NCBI RefSeq assembly: GCF_001278805.1
Contig: NZ_CP012602.1
Coordinates: forward strand, 909,001-973,000
Direction of reading: 5' to 3'
Length of the DNA stretch: 64,000 nucleotides
Origin: Bacillus sp. FJAT-18017
GTDB lineage: Bacteria; Bacillota; Bacilli; Bacillales; Cytobacillaceae
Positions 43,208 to 51,812 of this stretch are shown piece by piece. The translations under genes were made by a program, and so were the position numbers. The notes below the pieces were generated by a model. That model saw only the letters and a program-made list of their open reading frames with translations, ran no database searches and was not told the DNA's origin. Position 1 is the first letter of the stretch. Every line of letters begins with the position of its first letter.

Positions 43208-44104
43208 ATGAAAGAGGAACAAAATGTTGGGCAAACTACAATTAAAGCTCACCCCCAACCCAGTGACCTAATAAATAAACTGAAGGTGAACAGAAAATCG
43301 ATAATAATTTTCCTATTTCTCGTTATACTCGTCCTTCCAGACCAGTACAATTGGACGAATATAGTGTATCTTGTTATCCTGTTTTTTATAGCCTACCTGT
43401 CCGCCTACATAGACGAAAAACCGGTCTGGAAGGGGCTATTCTTTGCCTTTTTAGCAGTCGCCATCGTGACCGTGGTTGCCGTTACAACAGTCACGCTATT
43501 TCCGCTAATCCCGTCCATCGCACTGATTGCAATCATCGCAGTCACTGGGTTTGGATGTACATATCTAATAGGCTCACCATCAACAACATATGAAAAGGAG
43601 ATAATCCCAATGAGCATGATCGCAAGCTTTTACAGAATCCAGCCAGAACTTCTCAATGAAATCAAAGCCAACCCGGACGACATCTATGACATCTTCGACA
43701 ACTCCGACGACATCCAGGAACTAGAACTCGACATCGACACATCGTGGCACGGCATCTATTTCCTCCTCACCGGTGACACAGCGAAAGACCAAGTCCCGGA
43801 CAACATCGGCAAAGCCGTCCTTGGCGGAACCGAAATCGGCGACGACTTCTCAGACTACGGGCCAGCACGTTATTTCGAACCAAACGAAGTAGCTCAACTA
43901 TACAGCGAACTCAAACAAATCCCAGCAAGCCAACTTGCCGAACGCTACGATATCCAGACACTCAACGCAAACAATATTTACCCAATGGGTAAACGATGGA
44001 GCCCTGACGACAAGGAATTCCTAATTGAATACTACGATTTCCTCGTCAACTACTACAAAACAGCTGCCGAAAACAACCAGGCCATGCTGCTGGTCATTGG
44101 CTGA
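43208..44104 (+). CDS. membrane protein merged in frame with a DUF1877 (YfbM-like) protein
   Basis: 298 residues from ATG 43208 (GGGAGG upstream). Residues 1-134: short hydrophilic start, then about four TM helices (SIIIFLFLVILVLP, IVYLVILFFIAYLSAYI, GLFFAFLAVAIVTVVAVTTV, IALIAIIAVTGFGCTYLI). Residues 135-298 are a complete DUF1877 domain beginning MSMIASFYRIQP. There is no stop codon between them, but AAAAGGAGA and an ATG sit at the joint. Either a genuine fusion or two genes merged by loss of a stop codon; see the nested entry. Confidence 0.6.
   Translation: MKEEQNVGQTTIKAHPQPSDLINKLKVNRKSIIIFLFLVILVLPDQYNWTNIVYLVILFFIAYLSAYIDEKPVWKGLFFAFLAVAIVTVVAVTTVTLFPLIPSIALIAIIAVTGFGCTYLIGSPSTTYEKEIIPMSMIASFYRIQPELLNEIKANPDDIYDIFDNSDDIQELELDIDTSWHGIYFLLTGDTAKDQVPDNIGKAVLGGTEIGDDFSDYGPARYFEPNEVAQLYSELKQIPASQLAERYDIQTLNANNIYPMGKRWSPDDKEFLIEYYDFLVNYYKTAAENNQAMLLVIG
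43610..44104 (+). CDS. DUF1877/YfbM-like protein from an internal start
   Basis: 164 residues, the normal size for YfbM-like proteins: SMIASFYRIQPELLNEIKAN, DTSWHGIYFLLTGD, ARYFEPNEVAQLYSELK, FLIEYYDFLVNYYKTAAENN. ATG 43610 is 8 nt after AAGGAG, in the same frame as the upstream membrane segment. A separate protein from this start is very likely. Function of the family is unknown. Confidence 0.7.
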   Translation: MSMIASFYRIQPELLNEIKANPDDIYDIFDNSDDIQELELDIDTSWHGIYFLLTGDTAKDQVPDNIGKAVLGGTEIGDDFSDYGPARYFEPNEVAQLYSELKQIPASQLAERYDIQTLNANNIYPMGKRWSPDDKEFLIEYYDFLVNYYKTAAENNQAMLLVIG

Positions 44105-44205
44105 GAGGGAGGAGGACAAAGCAAAAAAGGACCCAACCATAACCGAATCTATTTCGACAATTTCCAAGGAAATAATTCTACAAATAAAAAAAGTGGAATA
44201 AAATG

Positions 44206-44325
44206 GTGCCCATAGAAATCAAGAAAGTGCCCATAGATTAAAAAAGTGCCCATAGAAAACAAAAAAGTGCCCATAGAAATTAAGAATGTGCCCATAGAAA
44301 TCCATAAAGTGCCCGTAGAAATTAA
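44206..44325. repeat. 21-nt array, family B copy 2 (6 units)
   Basis: GTGCCCATAGAAAT words start at 44206, 44227, 44246, 44267, 44288 and 44309 (intervals 21, 19, 21, 21, 21). The opposite orientation of 22096-22227. It occupies the gap 44105-44404 between convergent genes. Confidence 0.88.
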
Positions 44326-44404
44326 ACGTCCAACCGGATTCCTGTAAGATATCTACGCCCAAAGGGAAACTAAAATTTATCGAAGAATCTTTTCTCAATC
44401 ACTC

Positions 44405-44436
44405 AAAAAACTGCCACGAAACTCTAATCGTGGCAG
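44405..44436 (-). terminator. terminator of the DUF1206 gene
   Basis: On the minus strand CTGCCACGA, loop, TCGTGGCAG, then six T: canonical. Confidence 0.85.
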
Positions 44437-44449
44437 CTGCAATCCTAAC

Positions 44450-45286
44450 CTATTTCCCAAAATTCATATGCTGGTAACGTCCCCGAATAATTTGATAGAC
44501 TCCATACAATACAAGTCCGGCGGCCACAATTGCCAGCAGAAACCGACCGAATGGCTGGGCTGCCAATTCAGTTAAGGCTCCTTCCAGGCCTTTTGATTCG
44601 TTGGGGTTATGGGTGTATGCCGTCCTAATGAAGAAATATCCGACCATGCTTAAAACAATCCCCCGCGCACTTAGCCCGATTTTACCTGACAGCCGGGCAA
44701 TTTTCCGCTCCTCTGGATTCATTTCATACGTTTTGAATCTGGACATAAATTTTTCTTTCACACCGCTATACAGTTCATGAATACCATATCCAATGATAAT
44801 GACTCCTACCAATCCGACCAGCCATACGCCGAAAGGCTGCTCCATTAACTTGGATGAAATAGTTTTTTCCGAATTTCCGCCCGCACTGCCAGTGTGGCTG
44901 GCCAATTTGAATGCAGCGTATGCCAGGTTCGCATAAATAATCGCGCTGATAAAGTAGCCTGCTCTCTTAACCAGGCCCTTTGCATCGGTGCCATCATATT
45001 CAGGATCCTTTACCGCTCTAATAAGTTCCCAAACGATGTACCCGACTAAGCCGATGCCAATTAACCATAAGACAACCTCGCCAAACGGTTTTTCGGAGAT
45101 TGACCGAAGAACACCAGATGTTCCGGTAATGTCACCTTTGGGCCCAAAAGCAGCCAAAGCGGCGAGCACCCCAATCAATACATACACGATACCTTTCGCA
45201 ATATAACCAAAGCGGCCAAAGCGGCGCACCCATGGCTTTACTTCCTCCATTTTATCCATTGCCAGTGCTTTCGACGGCGAATTCAT
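44450..45286 (-). CDS. DUF1206 membrane protein
   Basis: 278 residues made of three related two-TM units, each with a G-x-x-(A/G)-(K/R)-G motif at its first helix: FGRFGYIAKGIVYVLIGVLA, VKRAGYFISAIIYANLAYAA, SGKIGLSARGIVLSMVGYFF. The triplication is typical of DUF1206, of unknown function. GAGG lies about 11 nt before the ATG; later in-frame ATGs at residues 10 and 13 are possible. Own terminator downstream. Confidence 0.88.
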   Translation of the reverse strand: MNSPSKALAMDKMEEVKPWVRRFGRFGYIAKGIVYVLIGVLAALAAFGPKGDITGTSGVLRSISEKPFGEVVLWLIGIGLVGYIVWELIRAVKDPEYDGTDAKGLVKRAGYFISAIIYANLAYAAFKLASHTGSAGGNSEKTISSKLMEQPFGVWLVGLVGVIIIGYGIHELYSGVKEKFMSRFKTYEMNPEERKIARLSGKIGLSARGIVLSMVGYFFIRTAYTHNPNESKGLEGALTELAAQPFGRFLLAIVAAGLVLYGVYQIIRGRYQHMNFGK

Positions 45287-45405
45287 AACAGGTACACATC
45301 CTCTACATTCTCTTACCTCTCAATTCCCGGATTACCTGAAAAAGAAACAGCCATTATTTTCATAGCAATAAGGGACGATTCTCCTTAGGAAGGATTCGTT
45401 TTTCG

Positions 45406-45450
45406 GTGGTAAAGAGATAAAATATTTCAGTGGTAAAGAGATAAAATAGT
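45406..45450. repeat. 24-nt direct repeat (2 copies)
   Basis: GTGGTAAAGAGATAAAATA occurs at 45406 and 45430. It lies in the otherwise empty region 45287-45586 between divergent genes; no promoter could be fixed. Confidence 0.6.
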
Positions 45451-45586
45451 ACAACAAATCTATTGTTTATCCTTGATCCCAGAATTTTTTAGAAAATATA
45501 GAACTAAAATACGCAACATCCGGGTATAAATGGAAGTATGAACAAGTCCGCCAATACATAATTGTATAAGAGGGAGGATAAACGGT

Positions 45587-46714
45587 TTGTATAACTATTC
45601 CAATATGACTAAATTAATAGATGAATGGGCTGACTTCCATTACCTGTCTTTTTTCGATGAAGACTTCAATAAAGTCAATAAAAAAGAATATCTTGGCAAA
45701 CTGGTACGCGTCGGCGGCATTATCGACTTTATCCAGGATACCGATCCCAGCATCAAGACTATATCAATTAGCAACTACCATGGCTCACTCCTCCTAGAAG
45801 CCGCAACCAAAAACTTTGCCAAAAGTGACACGCCGTATAAAAGAGGAACCCTTATCCTCGCAGAAGGAATTTTAATAGAGGAAACCGCTCAGAAGATTAA
45901 ATTAATCTGCCGGAATATCAAGCCTTTCACCCATGAATTCTCACTTTATCGGAGCTATCTCGACATTTACAGGGGCAGAGAACAAATTCTTCCGCCAATC
46001 CATGAACACATCGAGCGCTATGACGACACCGCCAAACAAATCACAATCGGTGGCAGAATCGATAATATCATTTTCCTTGACGACGAGCTCGCTTATTATG
46101 AAAAGACCCGGGCAATCGTGATGATTGACGACGGATTTAGTAAGTACCCAATCGAATTTACAGACTACAACTCACGAAGCCTGCTGGAAGGCTACCGGAA
46201 AGGGGACGTCATTTCAATTGAAGCAATCCTCTACAAACTTCCGCTTTCCATTCTGACTCAGCACAAAGTAACCTATAAATTCTTCGGCAAAACCGTCAAC
46301 CGCATCGAAATAAAAGAAAAATACATTTATATTACCAACACCGAACTTTACCAGCTCATCCGCAGCAAAGTAACAGCAATCAGTGCCCAGCTCGGCACCG
46401 AATGCCCGCACGGCTCGGAAGTCACCGTTGCCGGCATGATTAAATCAATTGTCATCTCAAAAAACTGGTTAGAAACAGAGAGCGACAAAGGTCATTTTGT
46501 CTCTATCCAAATTGACGACGGAATCGGTACCTTCAACATCGAACTGCCATACCACTACTTCCGGAAAATCCACCGCAAGTGGAACTATGAAACCGGTGAT
46601 ATCATCACCGCCACCGGCAAAGTCTACAAACTAAAACAAAACGAACCAGCCAAAGTACTATGCTGGGACCTTCAGCCGCTAACGAGGGACGTTCTCAATC
46701 TCCCAAAAAGATAA
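45587..46714 (+). CDS. hypothetical protein with repeated OB-fold-like modules
   Basis: 375 residues from TTG 45587 (GGGAGG, 9-nt spacer). Three segments share a nucleic-acid-binding OB look: GKLVRVGGIIDFIQDTD followed by GTLILAEGILIEE (about 35-105), KQITIGGRIDNIIFLDDE followed by GDVISIEAILYKLP (about 145-225), and SEVTVAGMIKSIVISKNW followed by GDIITATGKVYKLKQ (about 275-360). Each is a strand-rich unit ending in G-x-x-Y-like turns. No TM or signal peptide. A role in binding single-stranded nucleic acid is a guess from the fold; no family name recognised. Confidence 0.65.
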   Translation: MYNYSNMTKLIDEWADFHYLSFFDEDFNKVNKKEYLGKLVRVGGIIDFIQDTDPSIKTISISNYHGSLLLEAATKNFAKSDTPYKRGTLILAEGILIEETAQKIKLICRNIKPFTHEFSLYRSYLDIYRGREQILPPIHEHIERYDDTAKQITIGGRIDNIIFLDDELAYYEKTRAIVMIDDGFSKYPIEFTDYNSRSLLEGYRKGDVISIEAILYKLPLSILTQHKVTYKFFGKTVNRIEIKEKYIYITNTELYQLIRSKVTAISAQLGTECPHGSEVTVAGMIKSIVISKNWLETESDKGHFVSIQIDDGIGTFNIELPYHYFRKIHRKWNYETGDIITATGKVYKLKQNEPAKVLCWDLQPLTRDVLNLPKR

Positions 46715-46853
46715 ATGCGGCAAACTGGAGATAGTTCTTAGTCTTCAGGTGCAAGAACCCACCCCCGATTTGCCATACCGCTTGGCTTTACATCCTAACA
46801 GTGAAGTGTGGTAAAATAATCCTAAGGACAGCCACGCTGAAAGGGTGAATCGA

Positions 46854-47384
46854 ATGGCGAGTAAAAAAGAAGTCTGGGATTGGTTCAAATCAATTGGGAT
46901 TGCGCTCATAATCGTAATCGTGGTGAGGACATTCCTGTTCACACCTGTCATTGTAGAAGGGGCGTCCATGATGCCGACCTTGCATAATAACGAACGAATG
47001 ATGGTTACAAAAGTCGGTGAACTCGAACGCTTTGACATCGTCGTCTTCCACGCCAACGAAACAGAAAACTACATCAAACGCGTCATCGGCCTGCCTGGTG
47101 ACAAAATCGAATATAAAAACGATAAACTCTTCATTAACGGCAAACAGTACAAGGAACACTATCTGGCTGAATATAAAAAGGAACTGGATTCATATGGCGA
47201 TACAGGCCCACTCACAAACAATTTCACCGCCACTGTTCCGAAAGACACCATTTTTGTCATGGGAGATAACCGCCGCAAAAGCATGGACAGCCGTCATATC
47301 GGCCCAATTTCCAAGGATAAAGTCATCGGCGAAACCAGCATCGTCTTCTGGCCAATTGAGGACGTAAAAATACTTGGCAGATAG
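46854..47384 (+). CDS. type I signal peptidase
   Basis: 176 residues: N-terminal TM anchor (SIGIALIIVIVVRTFLF), catalytic Ser in VEGASMMPTL, catalytic Lys in YIKRVIGLPGD, and box E GDNRRKSMDSRHIG. Matches SipS/SipT-type enzymes that cut signal peptides outside the membrane. GAAAGGGTGA lies before ATG 46854; GTG 46845 is within the SD. Ended by the terminator at 47408. Confidence 0.95.
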   Translation: MASKKEVWDWFKSIGIALIIVIVVRTFLFTPVIVEGASMMPTLHNNERMMVTKVGELERFDIVVFHANETENYIKRVIGLPGDKIEYKNDKLFINGKQYKEHYLAEYKKELDSYGDTGPLTNNFTATVPKDTIFVMGDNRRKSMDSRHIGPISKDKVIGETSIVFWPIEDVKILGR

Positions 47385-47407
47385 AGACGATTCAATAACA
47401 TAAAGAA

Positions 47408-47437
47408 AGGCCCGGTCAAATTGAGATGACCGGGCCT
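47408..47437 (+). terminator. terminator of the signal peptidase gene
   Basis: AGGCCCGGTC, loop, GA-CCGGGCCT, then AGCTATTTTT. Confidence 0.8.
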
Positions 47438-47466
47438 AGCTATTTTTATTGGGTTTGAATTAAGTT

Positions 47467-47580
47467 TGTCCTGAAAATTTGAAAATCTGTCCTGCATCGT
47501 TTGGGAAATGTCCTGCATTCTTCGGGAAATGTCTTGTAGATCGAAAAATCTGTCTTGAATAATTAAAAAAGTGTCTTGAT
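47467..47580. repeat. 21-nt array, family A copy 3 (inverted)
   Basis: TGTCCT/TGTCTT words start at 47467, 47488, 47509, 47530, 47551 and 47572, exactly 21 nt apart. The reverse complement of family A (13263, 40268). Lies between the 3' ends of two convergent genes. Confidence 0.88.
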
Positions 47581-47637
47581 CAAGGAACTGTAAAATGTTA
47601 TAAATTTTTTTAGGTTGCTCGGTTGGATGTACTCAGT

Positions 47638-49047
47638 TTATTTTTGGCGATCCCTTTTTACCCCCCAGGACGCCATCAATTGGTGGATGCCTTTTTCGAT
47701 TCCCTCCAGAGGGATACCCCCGAAGCCTAACAAAAAGGTCGGATCTTCATAATCGATTGGCCCTAAAAGGTAATCACTTATTGGGTAAATGGCGATTCCG
47801 TTATCATCTGCTATCTGCTTTAATTCGGTCTCGCTCTTCCCCAGTGGGACAGATATCAGAATGTGCATGCCGGCCTGTTCGCCTGTAATCCGGACGTCAG
47901 GGTAATCAGCCGCAAAAATCTGAGTGATTTTATCATGCTTTTTGCTGTAAATTTTCCGCATCCGGTTTAAGTGTTTTGAAAAATGTCCATCCCTCATAAA
48001 GCTGGCTAAGATATGCTGATCGAACCGGGGGACGGTTGCCGAGTAATAGCTGAAGGTTTGTTTATATTTCCTTAATAATCTTGGAGGCAGTACCAAATAA
48101 GCGACCCGCAAGGAAGGCATCAGAGATTTGGTAAACGTGCTTATATAAATGACTTTGTTATTCTGGTCCAAACCATGTAATGCAGGAATCGGTTTACCGG
48201 TATACCGGAATTCGCTATCGTAGTCGTCCTCAATAATATAGCGATCATCATCTTTTGCCGCCCACTTCAAAAGCTGGGTTCTTCTAGTTGCCGATAGAAC
48301 AGCACCGGTAGGGAATTGGTGGGAAGGTGTAATGTAAACAACATTGGCGTTTGTTTTTTCAAGTTCATCAATCACTAAACCGTCTTCATCCACCGGAATC
48401 GGTATAGCTGTTTCCTGCAAGTGTATTCTTGGAATTGCTGAGTATCCCGGATTTTCAAGGGCGAATTTCGAATCATTCTCCAGCAATCGTAAAATCATCG
48501 GCAGCAAATGTTCCGTCCCCGAGCCAATTACTATTTGTTCCGGTCTGCAAACAATCCCCCTTGATTGATAAAGATAGTTTGCAATTTCAGCCCGTAATGC
48601 GTATTCCCCTTGAGGTTCCCCGATTTGTAAAAACTCCTTTGAACCTGTATCAAATAAATCCTTCGCATATTTCCGCCAAAGTGAAAATGGGAAGGAGTCC
48701 CCATCTATTTTTCCTGGATGGAAGTCGAATTCATATGATCTTTTCACGTTCCTAGCTTCAGGCAGCTCGAGTATTTCTTTTTGAACATAAGGTAGTTCAT
48801 CGATTTCTTCGACAAAAAAACCAATCCGGGGTTTAGAGGCAATAAAGCCTTCCGCGAGAAGCTGGGCATAGGCGATTTCAATTGTCGTTTGGCTGATATT
48901 CAAAAAGTCAGCCAGTTTTCTTTTTGATGGCAATTTCGTTCCAACTTCGATTTGCTTATGGATAATTGCGTTCTTAATCCCTGAATAAAGCTGGTCATAT
49001 AAGGGCTTTGCTGTACTTTTATCCAATTTAAACATAAGCATATCCAT
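47638..49047 (-). CDS. pdxR: MocR/PdxR-type GntR regulator with aminotransferase domain
   Basis: 469 residues. N-terminal GntR winged helix ([40 protein letters not shown]) and a fold-type I aminotransferase-like domain ([37 protein letters not shown], and [15 protein letters not shown] with the PLP Lys). It is divergent from pdxST, the classic place of PdxR, which senses PLP and controls pyridoxal phosphate synthesis. ATG 49047 is 7 nt after GGAGG. Confidence 0.92.
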   Translation of the reverse strand: MDMLMFKLDKSTAKPLYDQLYSGIKNAIIHKQIEVGTKLPSKRKLADFLNISQTTIEIAYAQLLAEGFIASKPRIGFFVEEIDELPYVQKEILELPEARNVKRSYEFDFHPGKIDGDSFPFSLWRKYAKDLFDTGSKEFLQIGEPQGEYALRAEIANYLYQSRGIVCRPEQIVIGSGTEHLLPMILRLLENDSKFALENPGYSAIPRIHLQETAIPIPVDEDGLVIDELEKTNANVVYITPSHQFPTGAVLSATRRTQLLKWAAKDDDRYIIEDDYDSEFRYTGKPIPALHGLDQNNKVIYISTFTKSLMPSLRVAYLVLPPRLLRKYKQTFSYYSATVPRFDQHILASFMRDGHFSKHLNRMRKIYSKKHDKITQIFAADYPDVRITGEQAGMHILISVPLGKSETELKQIADDNGIAIYPISDYLLGPIDYEDPTFLLGFGGIPLEGIEKGIHQLMASWGVKRDRQK

Positions 49048-49152
49048 TTGCAAACCTCCAACCTGACCTTATCGTTTTTTAAAAAACTGAGCCTTTTTAT
49101 ATGGTCAATTTCTATTATACTGAAAATTATTAACTTATTGGAGGTTTTTTTC
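49048..49152. promoter_or_regulatory. divergent pdxR/pdxS control region
   Basis: 105 nt between divergent starts. A 14-bp palindrome GTTTTTTAAAAAAC lies at 49074-49087 and TATTATACT near 49114 is a good pdxS -10. It should hold the PdxR operators; I cannot define them. Confidence 0.5.
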
Positions 49153-50037
49153 ATGAAAGAGGTTGGAACTGATCGAGTAAAACGTGGTATGGCTGAAATG
49201 CAAAAAGGCGGCGTCATCATGGATGTTATCAATGCGGAGCAGGCAAAAATCGCTGAAGCTTCTGGTGCAGTTGCGGTTATGGCCCTCGAGGCGGTGCCAT
49301 CAGATATTCGCAAAAATGGCGGAGTAGCCCGGATGGCGGATCCCCGCATCGTCGAGGAAGTGTTGAATGCTGTTTCAATTCCGGTCATGGCAAAAGCTCG
49401 TATTGGCCATATTGTAGAGGCTCGTGTATTAGAAGCAATGGGTGTCGATTACATAGACGAAAGTGAAGTATTAACACCTGCTGATGAAGAATTTCATCTT
49501 TTAAAAAGCAATTACACGGTACCGTTCGTTTGCGGCTGCCGCGATTTAGGGGAAGCAGCACGCCGGATTGGTGAAGGAGCGTCAATGCTTCGGACAAAAG
49601 GTGAGCCAGGAACAGGAAATATCGTCGAAGCCGTCCGCCACATCCGAAAGGTGAATGCGCAAGTACGACGCGTTGTCGGCATGAATGAAGATGAATTGAT
49701 GACAGAAGCGAAAAACCTTGGAGCACCATTTGAATTGCTCTTGGAAATTAAAAAACTCGGCCGCCTGCCGGTTGTAAACTTTGCTGCCGGTGGAGTCGCT
49801 ACACCTGCTGATGCGGCGTTAATGATGGAACTGGGCGCTGATGGCGTATTCGTTGGTTCAGGTATTTTCAAATCGGATAACCCTGAAAAATTTGCCCGTG
49901 CAATCGTTGAGGCAACAACTCACTACCAAGACTACAAACTAATTGCGGAAATTTCAAAAGAACTGGGAACACCGATGAAAGGCATCGACATTTCAACACT
50001 ACATGTAACCGAACGGATGCAGGAACGTGGCTGGTAA
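49153..50037 (+). CDS. pdxS: pyridoxal 5'-phosphate synthase subunit PdxS
   Basis: 294 residues, TIM barrel, very conserved: [40 protein letters not shown], the active-site Lys in [22 protein letters not shown], and the C-terminal MKGIDISTL. Condenses ribose-5-P, glyceraldehyde-3-P and ammonia (from PdxT) into PLP. TTGGAGG before ATG 49153; the open frame upstream runs through the promoter and is not coding. Confidence 0.97.
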   Translation: MKEVGTDRVKRGMAEMQKGGVIMDVINAEQAKIAEASGAVAVMALEAVPSDIRKNGGVARMADPRIVEEVLNAVSIPVMAKARIGHIVEARVLEAMGVDYIDESEVLTPADEEFHLLKSNYTVPFVCGCRDLGEAARRIGEGASMLRTKGEPGTGNIVEAVRHIRKVNAQVRRVVGMNEDELMTEAKNLGAPFELLLEIKKLGRLPVVNFAAGGVATPADAALMMELGADGVFVGSGIFKSDNPEKFARAIVEATTHYQDYKLIAEISKELGTPMKGIDISTLHVTERMQERGW

Positions 50038-50038
50038 T

Positions 50039-50632
50039 ATGCTGAAAATTGGAGTTCTTGCATTACAAGGTGCAGTCAGAGAGCACATTAGGCAAATTGA
50101 AGAGCTTGGCTGCAAGGCAGTTGCAGTCAAATCAGTTGAGGATCTTAGTGAACTGGATGGCCTCGTATTGCCTGGCGGAGAAAGTACAACAATGCGGAAA
50201 CTGCTTGACCGTTACGAGCTGCTGGAGCCAATAAGGGGCTTGGCTGTCCAAGGTGTTCCAATGTTCGGAACATGCGCAGGACTGATTCTTTTGGCAAAAG
50301 AAATCGTTGGGTATGAAACGCCGCATCTAGGGTTAATGGATGTAGTGGTTGAACGCAATTCATTTGGGCGGCAAGTAGATAGTTTCGAAGTCGGACTATC
50401 GGTTCCGGGCGTAGGTGAAGATATTCCAGCCGTTTTTATCCGGGCACCGCACATCGTGTCCGTCGGAGAAAATGTTAGAGTTCTCGCAAAACACGAAGGC
50501 CGGATCGTCCTGGCCCAAGAAGGCCAATTCCTGGGCTGCTCCTTCCACCCGGAACTAACAGAAGACACTCGAATCATGCACCACTTCATCGAAATGGTGG
50601 CGGGACGATTCTCATTAGCCGAGGCAAACTAG
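50039..50632 (+). CDS. pdxT: pyridoxal 5'-phosphate synthase glutaminase subunit PdxT
   Basis: 197 residues: [31 protein letters not shown], nucleophile Cys in GTCAGLILL, and the His-Glu pair in [11 protein letters not shown]. Hydrolyses glutamine and hands ammonia to PdxS. ATG 50039 begins one base after the pdxS stop; GTG 50027 would overlap pdxS and lengthen the N-terminus beyond family norm. Terminated at 50682. Confidence 0.96.
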   Translation: MLKIGVLALQGAVREHIRQIEELGCKAVAVKSVEDLSELDGLVLPGGESTTMRKLLDRYELLEPIRGLAVQGVPMFGTCAGLILLAKEIVGYETPHLGLMDVVVERNSFGRQVDSFEVGLSVPGVGEDIPAVFIRAPHIVSVGENVRVLAKHEGRIVLAQEGQFLGCSFHPELTEDTRIMHHFIEMVAGRFSLAEAN

Positions 50633-50681
50633 GGAAGGTTCGGAAAACATCAGCTGCAAAAAATATAATAGCAATACTCTA

Positions 50682-50713
50682 AGAGGACTAATATTATTTA
50701 GTCCTCTATTTTT
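50682..50713 (+). terminator. pdxST terminator
   Basis: AGAGGACTAA, loop TATTAT-like, TTAGTCCTCT, then ATTTTTG: perfect 10-bp stem. Confidence 0.9.
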
Positions 50714-50715
50714 GT

Positions 50716-51189
50716 TCGATGGGGAATCGGCTCATATGAGGCTAATAAGTAGGGTGAAAAGGCTCATAAAACTTTCGAGCAGGAATCGGGGTTTCCAGTA
50801 AATGTATAAATGCTCATATCGGTGGGAATCGGCTCATATGAGGCTCATAAGTAGGGTGAAATGGCTCATAAAACTTTCGAGCAGGAATCGGGGTTTCCAG
50901 TAAATGTCTAAATGCTCATATCAATGCAGAATCGGCTCATATGAGGCTCATAAGTAGGGTGAAATGGCTCATAAAACTTTCGAGAAGGAATCGGGGTTTC
51001 CAGTAAATGTCTAAAAGCTCATATCGATGGGGAATCGGCTCATATGAGGCTCATAAGTAGGGTGAAATGACTCATAAAACTTTCGAGCAGGAATCGAGTT
51101 TCCAGTAAATGTCTAAATGCTCATATCGGTGGGGAATCGGCTCATATGAGGCTCATAAGTAAGGTGAAAAGGCTCATAAAACTTTCGAG
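50716..51189. repeat. 102-103-nt tandem repeat, 5 copies (family D)
   Basis: CGGCTCATATGAGG begins at 50728, 50830, 50933, 51036 and 51138 (102-103 nt apart). Copies are nearly identical; the last is cut after ACTTTCGAG. Inside each unit the word GCTCATA recurs at spacings of 11 and 21 nt, and 21 nt across the unit joint. Fills the gap 50633-51269; no gene. Confidence 0.92.
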
Positions 51190-51269
51190 TTATTTTTAAA
51201 TTTTTGAAACCTTTTATTAAAGGGCTGCGTCAATATGGGGAGTTTTGGGGAAGGGGGAGTGTTGCTGCT

Positions 51270-51812
51270 ATGAATGAAGAGATAGATTCCATCCAGTTCA
51301 GAAATATAATGAAGGAACATGGAGAATATTTAATTCGCTTAGCTTACTTTTATGTCAAAGACTGGTCTACTGCGGAAGATATCGTACAGGAGGTATTTGT
51401 TACGTATTATCTTAAATCACACCAGTTTGAAAATAGATCGTCTTTAAGGACTTACCTGGCTAAGATTACAGTAAACAAATGCCATGATTATTTACGCAGT
51501 TGGAAAAATAAAATTCACCTTTACTCCCACCAGCTATTTGGTAATTCTGGCTCTAAGAAGAATTCGCCTGAACAAATAATAATGAACAAGAATAAGAATG
51601 ATTTGTTAGTTCAGGAAGTATTAAAACTGTCGATAAAATACAGAGATGTTATTCTTCTTTATTACTATCAGGAATTTACAATTATTGAAATTAGTAAAAT
51701 ACTCAACTGTTCCGAGAATACGGTGAAAACCCGTTTATCAAGAGCTAAATCTATTCTTAAGAATAAATTGGATGGAACAGAATGGGAGGTTATCTTAAAT
51801 GAACAATCTTAA
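51270..51812 (+). CDS. ECF-type RNA polymerase sigma factor (second)
   Basis: 180 residues: region 2 (LIRLAYFYVKDWSTAEDIVQ, EVF, then SSLRTYLAKITVNKCHDYLR) and region 4 (LSIKYRDVILLYYYQEFTII, EISKILNCSENTVKTRLSRAK). ATG 51270 is about 10 nt after AAGGGGGAG; the longer open frame starts inside the repeat array edge. Overlaps the next gene by 14 nt. Similar in kind to, but clearly diverged from, the factor at 17858. Confidence 0.92.
   Translation: MNEEIDSIQFRNIMKEHGEYLIRLAYFYVKDWSTAEDIVQEVFVTYYLKSHQFENRSSLRTYLAKITVNKCHDYLRSWKNKIHLYSHQLFGNSGSKKNSPEQIIMNKNKNDLLVQEVLKLSIKYRDVILLYYYQEFTIIEISKILNCSENTVKTRLSRAKSILKNKLDGTEWEVILNEQS

Noticed and set aside
49048..49152. N-terminal extension of PdxS
   Set aside because: The frame is open, but the region contains divergent promoters, and all PdxS proteins begin close to the [18 protein letters not shown] sequence.
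50716..51189. Origin-like iteron array
   Set aside because: Long 102-nt units with no replication initiator gene, no AT-rich unwinding element and no DnaA boxes that I could see.
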